A DNA stretch of 64,000 bases from Streptomyces sp. NBC_01335 (GTDB taxonomy: Bacteria > Actinomycetota > Actinomycetes > Streptomycetales > Streptomycetaceae), in the NCBI RefSeq assembly GCF_035953295.1, contig NZ_CP108370.1, positions 3,997,001 through 4,061,000 of the forward strand. The letters run 5' to 3'. Positions 19,334 to 28,319 of the stretch are shown here, one piece after another. A program made the position numbers and the translations under genes. The notes beneath the pieces were generated by a model. That model worked only from the letters and a program-made list of their open reading frames with translations. It was not told where the DNA came from and did no database searches. Numbering within the stretch: the first letter of the stretch is position 1; every line of letters starts with the position of its first letter.

Positions 19334-20436
19334 GCCGTCGCCTCCTCGTTCCGGACCGGGGTGGTGGGTGCTTCCGTCGCGGTGCCCGCACCGGGGGAGG
19401 GTGCGGACGGGGACTGCTGGGAGGACGCCTGCGGGGGCGGAGCCTGCGAGAACTCGGGCCGCGCGTGCTTCGTGGCGTGCGCGGCGGCGGCGTCGCGGAC
19501 CCAGGCGCCCGCTTCGTGGGCGTCGCGGCGCTGGGCGAGCCGCTGGTCGTTGCACGGGCCGTTGCCCTTGAGCACCTCCTGGAACTCCGTCCAGTCGATG
19601 GCGCCGAAGTCGTGGCGGCCCCGGGCGTCGTTCCACCGGAGGTCGGGATCGGGGAGGGTGAGACCGAGGGCCTCGGCCTGGGGCACGCAGATGTCCACGA
19701 ACCGCTGCCGGAGCTCGTCGTTGGAGTGGCGCTTGATCTTCCAGGCCATCGACTGCGCGGAGTGCGCGGACGCGTCGTCCGGCGGGCCGAACATCATCAG
19801 CGACGGCCACCACCAGCGGTCCACCGCGTCCTGCGCCATCGCGTGCTGGGCCGGTGTGCCCCGGCTCAGCGCCAGCAGGAGTTCGTACCCCTGGCGCTGG
19901 TGGAAGGACTCCTCCTTGCAGATGCGGACCATCGCGCGGGCGTACGGGCCGTAGGAGCAGCGGCAGAGCGGCACCTGGTTGGTGATGGCGGCGCCGTCCA
20001 CCAGCCAGCCGATCGCGCCCACGTCCGCCCAGGTCAGCGTCGGGTAGTTGAAGATCGACGAGTACCTCTGGCGGCCGGCGTGCAGCTTGTCGAGCAGCTC
20101 CGCCCGGCTGGTGCCCAGGGTTTCCGCGGCGCTGTAGAGGTACAGGCCGTGGCCCGCCTCGTCCTGCACCTTGGCCATCAGGATGGCTTTGCGGCGCAGG
20201 GAGGGGGCGCGGGTGATCCAGTTGGCCTCGGGCTGCATCCCGATGATCTCGGAGTGCGCGTGCTGGGCCATCTGGCGGACCAGCGAGGCGCGGTACGCGT
20301 CCGGCATCCAGTCGCGGGGTTCGATGCGCTCGTCCGCCGCCACGGTGGCGTCGAACGCCGCCGCGCGGCCGTCCTCCCCCGCTGCGGCGGCGTCCGCACC
20401 TTCCGGTGACTGCCGACCTGCGGTCACTGTCGCCAT
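19330..20436 (-). CDS. paaA: Phenylacetyl-CoA epoxidase catalytic subunit PaaA
   Basis: 368 aa. A ferritin-like di-iron oxygenase, with ligand-bearing helices in [52 protein letters not shown] and related positions. It epoxidises the ring of phenylacetyl-CoA using O2. A non-conserved Pro/Ser/Gln-rich tail of about 45 residues follows the core. The start is ATG at 20436, with GGAG 6 bases upstream; a long upstream open frame is rejected because it runs antisense to the DUF5819 gene. A candidate PaaR operator lies 16 bp upstream. Confidence 0.95.
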   Translation of the reverse strand: MATVTAGRQSPEGADAAAAGEDGRAAAFDATVAADERIEPRDWMPDAYRASLVRQMAQHAHSEIIGMQPEANWITRAPSLRRKAILMAKVQDEAGHGLYLYSAAETLGTSRAELLDKLHAGRQRYSSIFNYPTLTWADVGAIGWLVDGAAITNQVPLCRCSYGPYARAMVRICKEESFHQRQGYELLLALSRGTPAQHAMAQDAVDRWWWPSLMMFGPPDDASAHSAQSMAWKIKRHSNDELRQRFVDICVPQAEALGLTLPDPDLRWNDARGRHDFGAIDWTEFQEVLKGNGPCNDQRLAQRRDAHEAGAWVRDAAAAHATKHARPEFSQAPPPQASSQQSPSAPSPGAGTATEAPTTPVRNEEATA

Positions 20437-20451
20437 GACCACTCCGTCCCG

Positions 20452-20465
20452 ACCGATCGTTCGGT
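20452..20465. promoter_or_regulatory. Candidate PaaR operator in front of paaA
   Basis: ACCGATCGTTCGGT on the plus strand is the reverse complement of the site at 25613-25626. The shared identity extends to 21 bp (20446-20466). It fits the pattern ACCG-NN-CG-NN-CGGT that I recall for actinobacterial TetR-type PaaR. It sits immediately before paaA and could also affect the divergent DUF5819 gene. Confidence 0.7.
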
Positions 20466-20511
20466 TCATCGACTTCAATGGTCGGTCGGCGGACCGTAGG
20501 GTGTCAACCCT

Positions 20512-21756
20512 GTGGATGGCCGAGGGATGATCGACGACGATCGGGGCGGTATGGAATCGGATCACAGGGGGCGCTCGGAACGTCGGTCGGCGGCCGGTGA
20601 GAGCGAGGGATCGGACGAGGTACGCGCGGACGCGGCGCCCGAGGAGGCGCCGGGACTCTCCACGGAGCGCACGGAGCGGCCCGGTGGGCCTGCCGTCGAG
20701 GAGCCGGCCGCCGGTGAATCCTCCGAAGGGGAGCCAGCCGGAGGGAAGTCCACCGTCGGGGAGTCCACCGTCGGGGAGTCCGCCGAAGGGGAGACCTCTG
20801 AAGGGAAGTCCGCAGAGGGGGAGCCCGAGGGGCGGGTTTCCGCGTCCTGGCCTCCCGGGACCGACGGGCATGAGTCCGCGCCGGGGCCCGGTGGGCCCGA
20901 CGCGGCCCGCGACCACGACGGGGACACCGCCGCTTCCGGCACCGCGCCGCACGCCCCGGGCGAGGAGGGCGACCGGCACGGCGCGGTGGCTGCCGGGCGC
21001 GGGGGCGGTGACGACGGTACGGGCGGAACCGGTGCGGCGTCCTGGGCGCTGTCCGGCGCGGCCCCGGGCCCGGCGCGGGTCGGGATGGCCGGGCTGTCGA
21101 CCGGGTACCGGGTCGTCGCGGGGCTGGTGATGGTCGGCGTCGGGCTGCTCGCCAGCGTGCACCTGGGCATGGTCTTCCTGCACGTCGCACCGTCGAACAC
21201 GCTCTCCAAGGAGCATGCGGAGACCGTCAACAAGTGGATCTATCCGGAGTTCGAGCAGAACTGGAAGCTCTTCGCTCCGAATCCGCTCCAGCAGAACATC
21301 TCCGTGCACGTCCGGGCGGAGGTCGTCCGCGCCGACGGGGACCACAGCACCACCCGCTGGATGAGCCTCACCGCGGAGGACGCCGCGGCGATCCGGAGCA
21401 ACCCGCTGCCCAGCCACGCCGACCAGAACGAGCTGCGCAGGGCCTGGGACTTCTTCGTCAACAGCCATGACGACAAGAACCGTTCGACCGGAACGCGCGG
21501 CGTGCTCGCCGAGGCCTATCTGCGGCGCATCGTGATGCTCCGCCTGGAAGGGCACGACTACGGCGGGACCGTCGAACGCATCCAGCTGCGTTCGTCGTCG
21601 CGCCGGGTCGCGGCGCCCCCGTGGAGCACCGAGAAGATCAGCACCCGTCCGATGTACCACGAGCTCGGGTGGTGGAACGTGTCCACCGACGATCTGCCCG
21701 AAGGCAGCGCGGCGGCCCGGGCGGCAGCGCCGTCCGGCGAGGAGGCCGACCAGTGA
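20512..21756 (+). CDS. DUF5819 family membrane protein
   Basis: 414 aa as called. Residues 1-190 are acidic, low-complexity and repetitive (GE-S-x-EGE-like units around 65-105). A TM segment (about 203-228, [25 protein letters not shown]) is followed by the conserved extracytoplasmic DUF5819 domain with [25 protein letters not shown]5819 genes commonly sit next to HTTM genes, as here with a 4-base overlap; function is not established. GTG at 20512 is 9 bases after TAGGGT and could be leaderless; ATG at 20527 or 20551 is equally possible. It is divergent from paaA. Confidence 0.82.
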   Translation: MDGRGMIDDDRGGMESDHRGRSERRSAAGESEGSDEVRADAAPEEAPGLSTERTERPGGPAVEEPAAGESSEGEPAGGKSTVGESTVGESAEGETSEGKSAEGEPEGRVSASWPPGTDGHESAPGPGGPDAARDHDGDTAASGTAPHAPGEEGDRHGAVAAGRGGGDDGTGGTGAASWALSGAAPGPARVGMAGLSTGYRVVAGLVMVGVGLLASVHLGMVFLHVAPSNTLSKEHAETVNKWIYPEFEQNWKLFAPNPLQQNISVHVRAEVVRADGDHSTTRWMSLTAEDAAAIRSNPLPSHADQNELRRAWDFFVNSHDDKNRSTGTRGVLAEAYLRRIVMLRLEGHDYGGTVERIQLRSSSRRVAAPPWSTEKISTRPMYHELGWWNVSTDDLPEGSAAARAAAPSGEEADQ

Positions 21757-23069
21757 GCACCGCCCCCACGGCGCCTGTCGCCGGCCCCGTCGGCCCCACC
21801 GGCCCCCGTTGGCCCTCGGGGCCGATCGGCCGTTCCGTCCAGCGGATCACCGCGTCCGCTCTCGGCCCGTACCAGAGCGCCGTGATCCGGATCGGGTTCA
21901 CCGCCACGTATCTGCTGTTCCTGCTGCGGGAAGTGCCGCACCGGCAGGAGCTCTACGGGCCGGACGGCCCCTGGCAGTGGGAGCTGGCGCACCGGCTGAT
22001 ATCCGACAACCACGCCTTCACCGTCCTGATGTGGTCGGACAGCTCCGCGTGGTTCGAGGCGGTCTACGCGCTCACCCTCGCGGCGGCCTTCTGCACGATG
22101 ATCGGGTGGCGCACCCGGACGATGTCCGTCCTGTTCATGGTCGGGGTCCTCTCGATCCAGAACCGCAACATCTTCATGGGCGACGGCGGCGACAACGTCG
22201 TCCATCTGATGGCGATCTACCTCGTGCTGACCCGCTGCGCCCAGGTCTGGTCGCTCGACGCGCGGCGGGCCGCACGGAACGCGGCGCGGCGGGCGCAGGG
22301 CCTGCGGCCGGCCCGGGACGTCGTCGGTCCGGTGCTCTGGTCGGTGCTGGGAGCGGTACTGGTGGTCGCCACGGTGGAGGACGGCCTCGGCGGCACCCGG
22401 TGGCTGCCGAAGCTGTTGTGGGTGCTCTGGGTGGGGGCCGCCGCCCAGTGGATCACGAACCGGAACGCGCCGGACGGGGAGGACCGGGTGCTGCTCGACG
22501 TGGTGGCCAACCTCGCCCACAACGCGGCCCTCGTGGTGATCATGGCCGAGGTCTGCCTGATCTACGCCACTGCGGGCTGGTACAAGATCCAGGGCTCGCG
22601 CTGGCAGGACGGCACCGCGCTGTACTACCCGCTCAAGCTCGACTACTTCACTCCGTGGCCCGAGCTCTCGAACCTGCTCGCGGGCAGCGCGGTGATGGTG
22701 ATGGTGGTGACGTACGCGACGGTGATCGTGCAGGTGGCGTTCCCGTTCACGCTCTTCAACCGGCGGGTCAAGAACGTCCTGCTCGTCGTGATGATGGGCG
22801 AGCACGCGGGGATCGCGGTCCTGCTGGGCCTGCCCTTCTTCTCGATGGCGATGATCTCGGCGGACGCCGTCTTCCTGCCCACCGTCTTCCTGGTGTGGCT
22901 CGGCGGCCGGGTCGGCGCCGGCCGGGACCGGCTGCTGGCCCGGGTCGGCAGCCGTACGGGCGCCGCCCGCGTGCCCGGCCCGCGAGGGCCCGCCGGGGCC
23001 GGGGCGGCCGGACCGGGCGGGGAGGCCCCGCAGCGTCCCGCCGACGGGGGCCATACGCTCGTCGGGTGA
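21753..23069 (+). CDS. HTTM domain protein (vitamin K-dependent carboxylase-like membrane domain)
   Basis: 438 aa with about 8-10 hydrophobic segments. It contains HTTM-type features: an N-terminal helix pair ([20 protein letters not shown]), [19 protein letters not shown], and the conserved [30 protein letters not shown] resembles the membrane half of gamma-glutamyl carboxylase, but the catalytic domain is absent, so carboxylation is not implied. The GTG start overlaps the DUF5819 stop, suggesting the two products act together in the membrane. The C-terminal ~50 residues are Gly/Ala/Pro-rich and disordered. Confidence 0.85.
   Translation: MSTAPTAPVAGPVGPTGPRWPSGPIGRSVQRITASALGPYQSAVIRIGFTATYLLFLLREVPHRQELYGPDGPWQWELAHRLISDNHAFTVLMWSDSSAWFEAVYALTLAAAFCTMIGWRTRTMSVLFMVGVLSIQNRNIFMGDGGDNVVHLMAIYLVLTRCAQVWSLDARRAARNAARRAQGLRPARDVVGPVLWSVLGAVLVVATVEDGLGGTRWLPKLLWVLWVGAAAQWITNRNAPDGEDRVLLDVVANLAHNAALVVIMAEVCLIYATAGWYKIQGSRWQDGTALYYPLKLDYFTPWPELSNLLAGSAVMVMVVTYATVIVQVAFPFTLFNRRVKNVLLVVMMGEHAGIAVLLGLPFFSMAMISADAVFLPTVFLVWLGGRVGAGRDRLLARVGSRTGAARVPGPRGPAGAGAAGPGGEAPQRPADGGHTLVG
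23054..23068 (+). promoter_or_regulatory. Candidate leaderless promoter for the TrmH gene
   Basis: TACGCT at 23054-23059, 6 bases, then GTG at 23066. It lies inside the end of the HTTM gene and matches the layout at 15101-15115. Confidence 0.5.
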
Positions 23070-23779
23070 GCAGTGAGACCGGCAGTACAGAGGAATGCGG
23101 GCCCTTCGTGGCCGAGGGGGCCGATCCGGCCGCGGAACCGGCGCAGTACGACGACGGGTTCGGGGACGGGATCGGTGTCGGACCGCACCCGTCCCCCTGG
23201 CCGGAGGGTGAGCGGTACGACCCCGAGCTGCTGGCGGGCGGCGACCGCCGCAACGTGGTGGACGAGTACCGCTACTGGACCCGTGAGGCGATCGTCGCCG
23301 ACCTGGACCTGCGGCGCCACGACTTCCACGTGGCGGTCGAGAACTGGGGCCACGACTTCAACATCGGCTCGGTCGTCCGCACCGCGAACGCCTTCCTCGC
23401 GAAGGAGATCCACATCGTCGGCCGGCGGCGCTGGAACCGGCGCGGTGCCATGGTCACCGACCGCTACCAGCATGTGCGCCACCACCCCGACACCGCGGAC
23501 CTGACCGCCTGGGCGGCGGCGGAGGGGCTGCCGATCATCGGGATCGACAACCTCCCCGGGGCCGTACCGCTGGAGCGGACCGTGCTGCCCCGGCGCTGTG
23601 TGCTGCTCTTCGGCCAGGAGGGTCCGGGCCTCACGGAGGAGGCCAGGGCCCACGCCTCGATGGTCTGCTCGATCGCGCAGTTCGGTTCGACGCGGTCGAT
23701 CAACGCGGGGGCGGCCGCCGCCGTCGCCATGCACGCGTGGATCCAGCGGTACGCGGACGTGCCGGACCCCTCGGCCTGA
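23066..23779 (+). CDS. TrmH/SpoU family RNA 2'-O-methyltransferase
   Basis: 237 aa. SPOUT motifs are present: motif 1 HDFNIGSVVRTANAF (about 94-108), motif 2 CVLLFGQEGPGLTEEA (about 178-193), and motif 3 IAQFGSTRSINAGAAAAVAMH (about 202-222). It methylates a ribose 2'-OH in tRNA or rRNA using SAM; the target nucleotide cannot be read from sequence. It overlaps the HTTM gene by 4 bases but has its own candidate leaderless promoter, so it may be only partly co-expressed with that pair. It converges on paaN. Confidence 0.9.
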   Translation: MSSETGSTEECGPFVAEGADPAAEPAQYDDGFGDGIGVGPHPSPWPEGERYDPELLAGGDRRNVVDEYRYWTREAIVADLDLRRHDFHVAVENWGHDFNIGSVVRTANAFLAKEIHIVGRRRWNRRGAMVTDRYQHVRHHPDTADLTAWAAAEGLPIIGIDNLPGAVPLERTVLPRRCVLLFGQEGPGLTEEARAHASMVCSIAQFGSTRSINAGAAAAVAMHAWIQRYADVPDPSA

Positions 23780-23848
23780 CGCCGGGCACCGTACGAAAGG
23801 ACCTCGGGCCCGGCGTCCTCAGGCCCGGGGTCTTCAGCCTCGGCGTCC

Positions 23849-25558
23849 TCAGGCCTGGCGGCGGACCTCGATGGTGCGGAAGCGGCCCGAGACGAAGGCG
23901 CCGTCGCAGAGGGCCGCGTTGGCCGCCGGGTTGCCGCCCGAGCCGTGGAAGTCCGAGAAGGCCGCCGTCTGGTTGACGTAGACCCCGCCGGTCAGGTTCA
24001 GCGACAGCTGGGCCGACTCCTCCAGGCAGACCTCCTCGATCGCGCGCTCCACCTCGGGCGAGGTGGTGTAGGCGCCGACCGTCATCGCGCCCTTCTCCCG
24101 GATCGTGCGGCGCAGCAGCTCCACCGCGTCGGCGACGGAGTCCACCGACACGGCGAAGGACACCGGGCCGAAGCACTCGGAGAGGTGGACGGGGTCGCCG
24201 CCGTCCGGGCCGGGCTCCTTGGCGAGGACCTTGACGACGACCGGCGTGCGCACCACCGCGTCGGGGAACTCCGGGTGCGCAACCTCGCGCGAGGCCAGGG
24301 CCACTTCGCCGAGGTCCGGGGCGGCTTCGAGCCGGCTCCGCACGTCCGGGTTGACCAGCGCCCCGAGGAGGGCGGTGGCGCGCGCGTCGTCGCCGAGGAG
24401 CCCGTCGACCGCCGCCGCGAGGTCGGCGACCACCTCGTCGTACGTCCTGGGGCCGGTGTCGGTGCTGATGCCGTCGCGGGGGACGAGGAGGTTCTGCGGG
24501 GTCGTGCACATCTGGCCGCTGTAGAGGGAGAGCGAGAACGCGAGGTTGGCGAGCATCCCGGCGTAGTCGTCGGTGGAGTCGATCACCACCGTGTTGACCC
24601 CGGCCTTCTCGGTATACACCTGGGCCTGACAGGCGTGGGTCTCCAGCCAGTCGCCGAAGGCGGTGGAGCCGGTGTAGTCGATGATCCGGACCTCCGGGCG
24701 CACCGCCAGCTCCTTGGCGATCCCCTCGCCGGGGCGCTCGGCCGTCAGCGCGACGAGGTTCGGATCGAAGCCGGTCTCGGCGAGCACCTCGCGCGCGATG
24801 CGGACGGTGAGCGCGAGCGGCAGCACGGCGCGCGGGTGCGGCTTGACGAGGACGGGGTTGCCGGTGGCGAGCGAGGCGAAGAGGCCCGGGTAGCTGTTCC
24901 AGGTGGGGAAGGTGTTGCAGCCGATGAGCAGCGAGACACCGCGCCCGACCGCGGTGAACGACTTCCGCAGCCGGAGCGGGTCGCGTTTGCCCTGCGGCTT
25001 GGACCAGTCGGCCCCGGCGGGGGTGCGCAGCTGCTCCTCGTACGCGTACGCCACCGCCTCCAGGCCGCGGTCCTGGGCGTGCGGGCCGCCCGCCTGGAAC
25101 GCCATCAGGAAGGCCTGCCCGCTGGTGTGCATGACGGCCTGCGCCAGCTCGTGCGTGCGGGCGCCGATGCGCGCCAGGATCTCCAGGCAGACCAGCGCCC
25201 GCGCCTCGGGGCCCGCGTCCCGCCAGGCGGCGGTGGCGGCGCGCATCGCGGGCAGCAGGACGTCGGGGTCGGCGTGCGGGTACTCGATGCCCAGCTCGGG
25301 GCCGTACGGGGAGGTCTCGGCGCCCGTCCAGCCGTCGGTGCCGGGCTGGCCGAGGTCGAAGCGGGTGTGCAGGAGCGCGTCGAACGCCGCCTTGCCCTCG
25401 GCCATGCCGAGGCTGCCGGGCGCCCCGCCTTCGCCGTACGCCTTGGGGTGCTCCGGGTGGGGTGACCAGTAGGCGCGGGTCCGGATGGCGTCGAGGGCCT
25501 GGTCGAGCGTGGGCCGGTGGGTCTCGGACAGCTTCTGGAGGGAGAGCGCGGCGGCCAT
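23849..25558 (-). CDS. paaN: Phenylacetic acid degradation protein PaaN (aldehyde dehydrogenase family)
   Basis: 569 aa, aldehyde dehydrogenase superfamily. Visible are the cofactor-binding segment SLLIGCNTFPTWNSYPGLFASLATGNPVLVKPHP, the strand IIDYTGSTAFGDWLE (about 290-304), and the catalytic-Cys loop SLYSGQMCTTPQNLLV (Cys at about residue 345). In the phenylacetate pathway PaaN-type enzymes process the semialdehyde from ring opening; the separate hydratase domain of PaaZ is absent. The start ATG at 25558 has AGGAG 9 bases upstream; ATG at 25576 overlaps that site. A palindromic operator lies about 55 bp upstream. Confidence 0.9.
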   Translation of the reverse strand: MAAALSLQKLSETHRPTLDQALDAIRTRAYWSPHPEHPKAYGEGGAPGSLGMAEGKAAFDALLHTRFDLGQPGTDGWTGAETSPYGPELGIEYPHADPDVLLPAMRAATAAWRDAGPEARALVCLEILARIGARTHELAQAVMHTSGQAFLMAFQAGGPHAQDRGLEAVAYAYEEQLRTPAGADWSKPQGKRDPLRLRKSFTAVGRGVSLLIGCNTFPTWNSYPGLFASLATGNPVLVKPHPRAVLPLALTVRIAREVLAETGFDPNLVALTAERPGEGIAKELAVRPEVRIIDYTGSTAFGDWLETHACQAQVYTEKAGVNTVVIDSTDDYAGMLANLAFSLSLYSGQMCTTPQNLLVPRDGISTDTGPRTYDEVVADLAAAVDGLLGDDARATALLGALVNPDVRSRLEAAPDLGEVALASREVAHPEFPDAVVRTPVVVKVLAKEPGPDGGDPVHLSECFGPVSFAVSVDSVADAVELLRRTIREKGAMTVGAYTTSPEVERAIEEVCLEESAQLSLNLTGGVYVNQTAAFSDFHGSGGNPAANAALCDGAFVSGRFRTIEVRRQA

Positions 25559-25612
25559 GGCGGACCAACTCCTCATCGAGCCGGGCGGGGACGTGCTGAC
25601 GGAGTTAGATTA

Positions 25613-25626
25613 ACCGAACGATCGGT
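25613..25626. promoter_or_regulatory. Candidate PaaR operator between paaN and the TetR gene
   Basis: ACCGAACGATCGGT, identical (inverted) to the site before paaA, with 21 bp shared (25612-25632). In this divergent gap it could control both paaN and the regulator itself. Confidence 0.72.
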
Positions 25627-25650
25627 CGGGACAAGGGGCCCCGGACAACC

Positions 25651-25659
25651 TGTGGACAA
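25651..25659 (-). other. DnaA box (TTGTCCACA on the minus strand)
   Basis: TGTGGACAA at 25651-25659 is an exact consensus Streptomyces DnaA box, 23 bp before the TetR start codon. It may be an isolated box. Confidence 0.5.
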
Positions 25660-25681
25660 CTCATGGGGGAGGATCGCGTTC

Positions 25682-26311
25682 ATGACCACGGCCAAGCGGG
25701 ACACGTACACCCCGGAGACGCTGCTCGCCGTCGCCGTGCGGGTCTTCAACGAGCGCGGATACGACGGCACGTCCATGGAGCACCTCTCCCGGGCGGCGGG
25801 CATCTCGAAGTCGTCGATCTACCACCATGTGGCGGGCAAGGAGGAGCTCCTGCGCCGTGCGGTGAGCCGGGCGATCGACGGGCTCTTCCGGATTCTCGAC
25901 GAACCGGGCGCGAACCGGGGGCGCGCGGTCGAACGGGTCGAATACGTCACGCGCCGCACGGTCGAGGTGCTGATGGCCGAGCTGCCGTACGTCACTCTGC
26001 TGCTGCGCGTCCGGGGCAACACGAAGACCGAGCGGTGGGCGCTGGAGCGGCGCCGCGAGTTCGACCAGCGGGTGTCGGCCCTGCTGAAGGCGGCCGTCGC
26101 GGACGGGGACCTCCGGGCGGACGTGGACATACGGCTGGCCACCCGGCTGCTGTTCGGCATGGTGAACTCGCTGGTCGAGTGGTACCGCCCGCAGCCCGAG
26201 GGGGTCGTCGGCGGTACGGGTGGCGCCCCGGACGGGGTTCTCGGGGCGGACGACCTGCCGGGGACCGTCGTACGCCTGGCCTTCGACGGGATGCGTTCCG
26301 CCGGCCGGTGA
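25682..26311 (+). CDS. paaR: TetR family regulator, probable PaaR
   Basis: 209 aa. The N-terminal helix-turn-helix (about 10-55) reads TYTPETLLAVAVRVFNERGYDGTSMEHLSRAAGISKSSIYHHVAGKEELL. The C-terminal ligand domain is TetR_C-like. Divergent position from paaN with a shared palindrome, and a second copy before paaA, points to the phenylacetate repressor, whose inducer in other Actinobacteria is phenylacetyl-CoA. The start is ATG at 25682, with GGAGG 9 bases upstream. Family certain, specific role inferred from context. Confidence 0.85.
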   Translation: MTTAKRDTYTPETLLAVAVRVFNERGYDGTSMEHLSRAAGISKSSIYHHVAGKEELLRRAVSRAIDGLFRILDEPGANRGRAVERVEYVTRRTVEVLMAELPYVTLLLRVRGNTKTERWALERRREFDQRVSALLKAAVADGDLRADVDIRLATRLLFGMVNSLVEWYRPQPEGVVGGTGGAPDGVLGADDLPGTVVRLAFDGMRSAGR

Positions 26312-26333
26312 CGGTTCGGGCGACAGCCGGCCG

Positions 26334-26849
26334 TCAGCCGATTTCGGTGGGGCGGTCGGTGCGGCCGTGGCCGAGTTCGGTCTCCTCGAACACCAGCAGG
26401 GTGCGGGTGGAGAGCACCTCGGGAATGGCCTGGATGCGGGTGAGGACGAGCTCGCGCAGCGCCCGGTTGTCCGGTGTGTGCACCAGGAGCAGTACGTCGA
26501 AATCGCCGCTGACCAGCGCGATGTGGGTGGCGCCCGGGAGTGCCTGGAGCTCCTCGCGCACGGTCCGCCAGGAGTTCTGCACGATCTTGAGCGTGATGTA
26601 GGCGGATGCTCCCTGTCCGGCCCGCTCGTGGTCGATCCGGGCGCTGAACCCGCGGATGACCCCGTCCTCCACCAGCCGGTTGATGCGGGCGTAGGCGTTG
26701 GCCCGCGATACGTGCACCTGCTCGGCGACGGCCCGTATCGAGGCCCGGCCGTCGGTACGGAGGATGCGCAGGATGTCCCGGTCGATGGCGTCCAGCGGGC
26801 GGGCCGGCGGTGTCGGGCCGGACCCCTCGGCCATTCGTTCAGCTGCCAT
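26334..26849 (-). CDS. bkdR: Lrp/AsnC family regulator, probable BkdR
   Basis: 171 aa. The N-terminal HTH (about 22-70: LDAIDRDILRILRTDGRASIRAVAEQVHVSRANAYARINRLVEDGVIRGF) is followed by an Lrp/AsnC ligand (RAM) domain (about 90-160). It is divergent from the bkdABC operon, the usual place for the regulator of branched-chain 2-oxoacid dehydrogenase genes. The start is ATG at 26849, after GGAGG. It converges on the TetR gene with a 22-bp gap. Confidence 0.88.
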   Translation of the reverse strand: MAAERMAEGSGPTPPARPLDAIDRDILRILRTDGRASIRAVAEQVHVSRANAYARINRLVEDGVIRGFSARIDHERAGQGASAYITLKIVQNSWRTVREELQALPGATHIALVSGDFDVLLLVHTPDNRALRELVLTRIQAIPEVLSTRTLLVFEETELGHGRTDRPTEIG

Positions 26850-26894
26850 GCCCCCGGGCCTCCCTGTTGTGGACGAGCTGCCTCCATCCCAGGC

Positions 26895-26916
26895 TGTGGA
26901 CAACCGTTTGTCCACA
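26895..26916. other. Head-to-head pair of DnaA boxes in the bkdR-bkdA gap
   Basis: TGTGGACAA (26895-26903) and TTGTCCACA (26908-26916) form an inverted pair separated by 4 bases. Both match the Streptomyces consensus exactly. They lie 45 bp from the bkdR start codon, where DnaA binding could also affect transcription. Confidence 0.65.
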
Positions 26917-26950
26917 GGGCGAGGGGGGCTGTAGCCAAATTGCGCCCACG

Positions 26951-26964
26951 ACCGAACAATCGGT
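26951..26964. promoter_or_regulatory. Variant of the PaaR palindrome in front of the first bkd operon
   Basis: ACCGAACAATCGGT differs from the two paa-operon sites at one central base (G to A); both ACCGA/TCGGT half-sites are intact. It is 153 bp upstream of bkdA and 102 bp upstream of bkdR. Confidence 0.6.
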
Positions 26965-27116
26965 AGGTGAGGCGCGTCACCCGGGCTCGCCCCGGGACGC
27001 GTCCACGTGCGACCGCCCCGACTCCGACGTACACCCCGACGTAGGGCGCGGGGCCCGGCGGGATTCCGTTCCCGGCCGGCCCGTGTGTCCGCCTCGTCGC
27101 CAAGGAGGTGCCTCTC

Positions 27117-28319
27117 ATGACGGTCCAAGAGCTGCCCGGCGCGGCCGGCTACCGGCCGGTGCCGCCCCCGGCCTGGAAGCCGCTCACCGACCCCGCCCCG
27201 CTGCTCCCGGACCCGGAGCCGTACCGGGTACTGGGTACGGACGCGGCGGCCGGAGCGGACCCGCGGCTGCTGCTGAGACTCCACGCCGAGTTGGTGCGGG
27301 GCCGCCGGTACAACGCGCAGGCGACCGCGCTCACCAAGCAGGGGCGCCTCGCGGTCTACCCGTCCAGCACGGGCCAGGAGGCCTGCCAGGTGGCCGCGGC
27401 GCTGGTGCTGGAGGAGCGGGACTGGCTCTTCCCGAGCTACCGCGACACCCTCGCGGCGGTGGCCCGGGGGCTAGATCCGGTCGACGCGCTGACGCTGCTG
27501 CGGGGCGACCGGCACACCGGTTACGACCCCCGTGAGCACCGGATCGCGCCGCTCTGCACCCCACTGGCCACGCATCTGCCGCACGCGGTGGGGCTGGCGC
27601 ACGCGGCGCGGCTCAAGGGCGACGACGTGGTGGCCCTGGCGATGGTCGGCGACGGCGGGACCAGCGAGGGCGATTTCCACGAGGCGCTGAACTTCGCGGC
27701 CGTCTGGCGGGCGCCGGTCGTCTTCCTCGTGCAGAACAACGGCTTCGCCATCTCGGTGCCGCTGGCCAAGCAGACGGCGGCACCGTCCCTCGCCCACAAG
27801 GCGGTCGGTTACGGCATGCCCGGCCGGCTGGTCGACGGGAACGACGCCGTCGCGGTGCACGAGGTGCTCGCCGCGGCGGTGGCGCTCGCCCGCGGCGGTG
27901 GCGGCCCGACGCTGGTGGAGGCGGTGACCTACCGCATGGACGCCCACACCAACGCCGACGACGCGACCCGCTACCGCTCCGGGGACGAGGTGGAGTCCTG
28001 GCGGGACCACGACCCGGTGCTCCTCATGGAGCGCGAGCTGACCGGGCGCGGCCTGCTGGACGAGGCCACCGCCGACGCGGTGCGCCAGGAGGCGGAGCGG
28101 ATGGCGGCGGCGCTGCGGGAGCGGATGAACGCCGATCCGGTGCTCGACCCGATGGACCTGTTCGCGCACGTCTACGCGGACCGGACCGGACCGCTGCGCG
28201 AGCAGGAGGCCGGGTTGCGTGCCGAGCTGGAGGCGGAGAGCGCGTACGAGGACGCCGAGGAGCAGCGGGACGGCCACGAGCGGTCCGGCCACGAGCGGAA
28301 CACGGAGGGCGGGCGATGA
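27117..28319 (+). CDS. bkdA: Branched-chain 2-oxoacid dehydrogenase E1 alpha subunit (copy 1)
   Basis: 400 aa. The thiamine diphosphate motif is GDGGTSEGDFHEALNFAAVWRAPVVFLVQNN (about 178-208), and the phosphorylation-loop region YRMDAHTNADDATRYR is present. With E1 beta it decarboxylates 2-oxo acids from Val/Leu/Ile, making branched acyl-CoA starters for fatty acids and polyketides. The start ATG at 27117 has AAGGAGG 8 bases upstream. The C-terminal ~40 residues are charged and low-complexity. First gene of bkdABC, coupled to bkdB by an ATGA overlap. Confidence 0.93.
   Translation: MTVQELPGAAGYRPVPPPAWKPLTDPAPLLPDPEPYRVLGTDAAAGADPRLLLRLHAELVRGRRYNAQATALTKQGRLAVYPSSTGQEACQVAAALVLEERDWLFPSYRDTLAAVARGLDPVDALTLLRGDRHTGYDPREHRIAPLCTPLATHLPHAVGLAHAARLKGDDVVALAMVGDGGTSEGDFHEALNFAAVWRAPVVFLVQNNGFAISVPLAKQTAAPSLAHKAVGYGMPGRLVDGNDAVAVHEVLAAAVALARGGGGPTLVEAVTYRMDAHTNADDATRYRSGDEVESWRDHDPVLLMERELTGRGLLDEATADAVRQEAERMAAALRERMNADPVLDPMDLFAHVYADRTGPLREQEAGLRAELEAESAYEDAEEQRDGHERSGHERNTEGGR

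Noticed and set aside
23780..23848. Terminator between trmH and paaN
   Set aside because: Only short GGGCC/GGCCC pairings among imperfect repeats; too weak to call.
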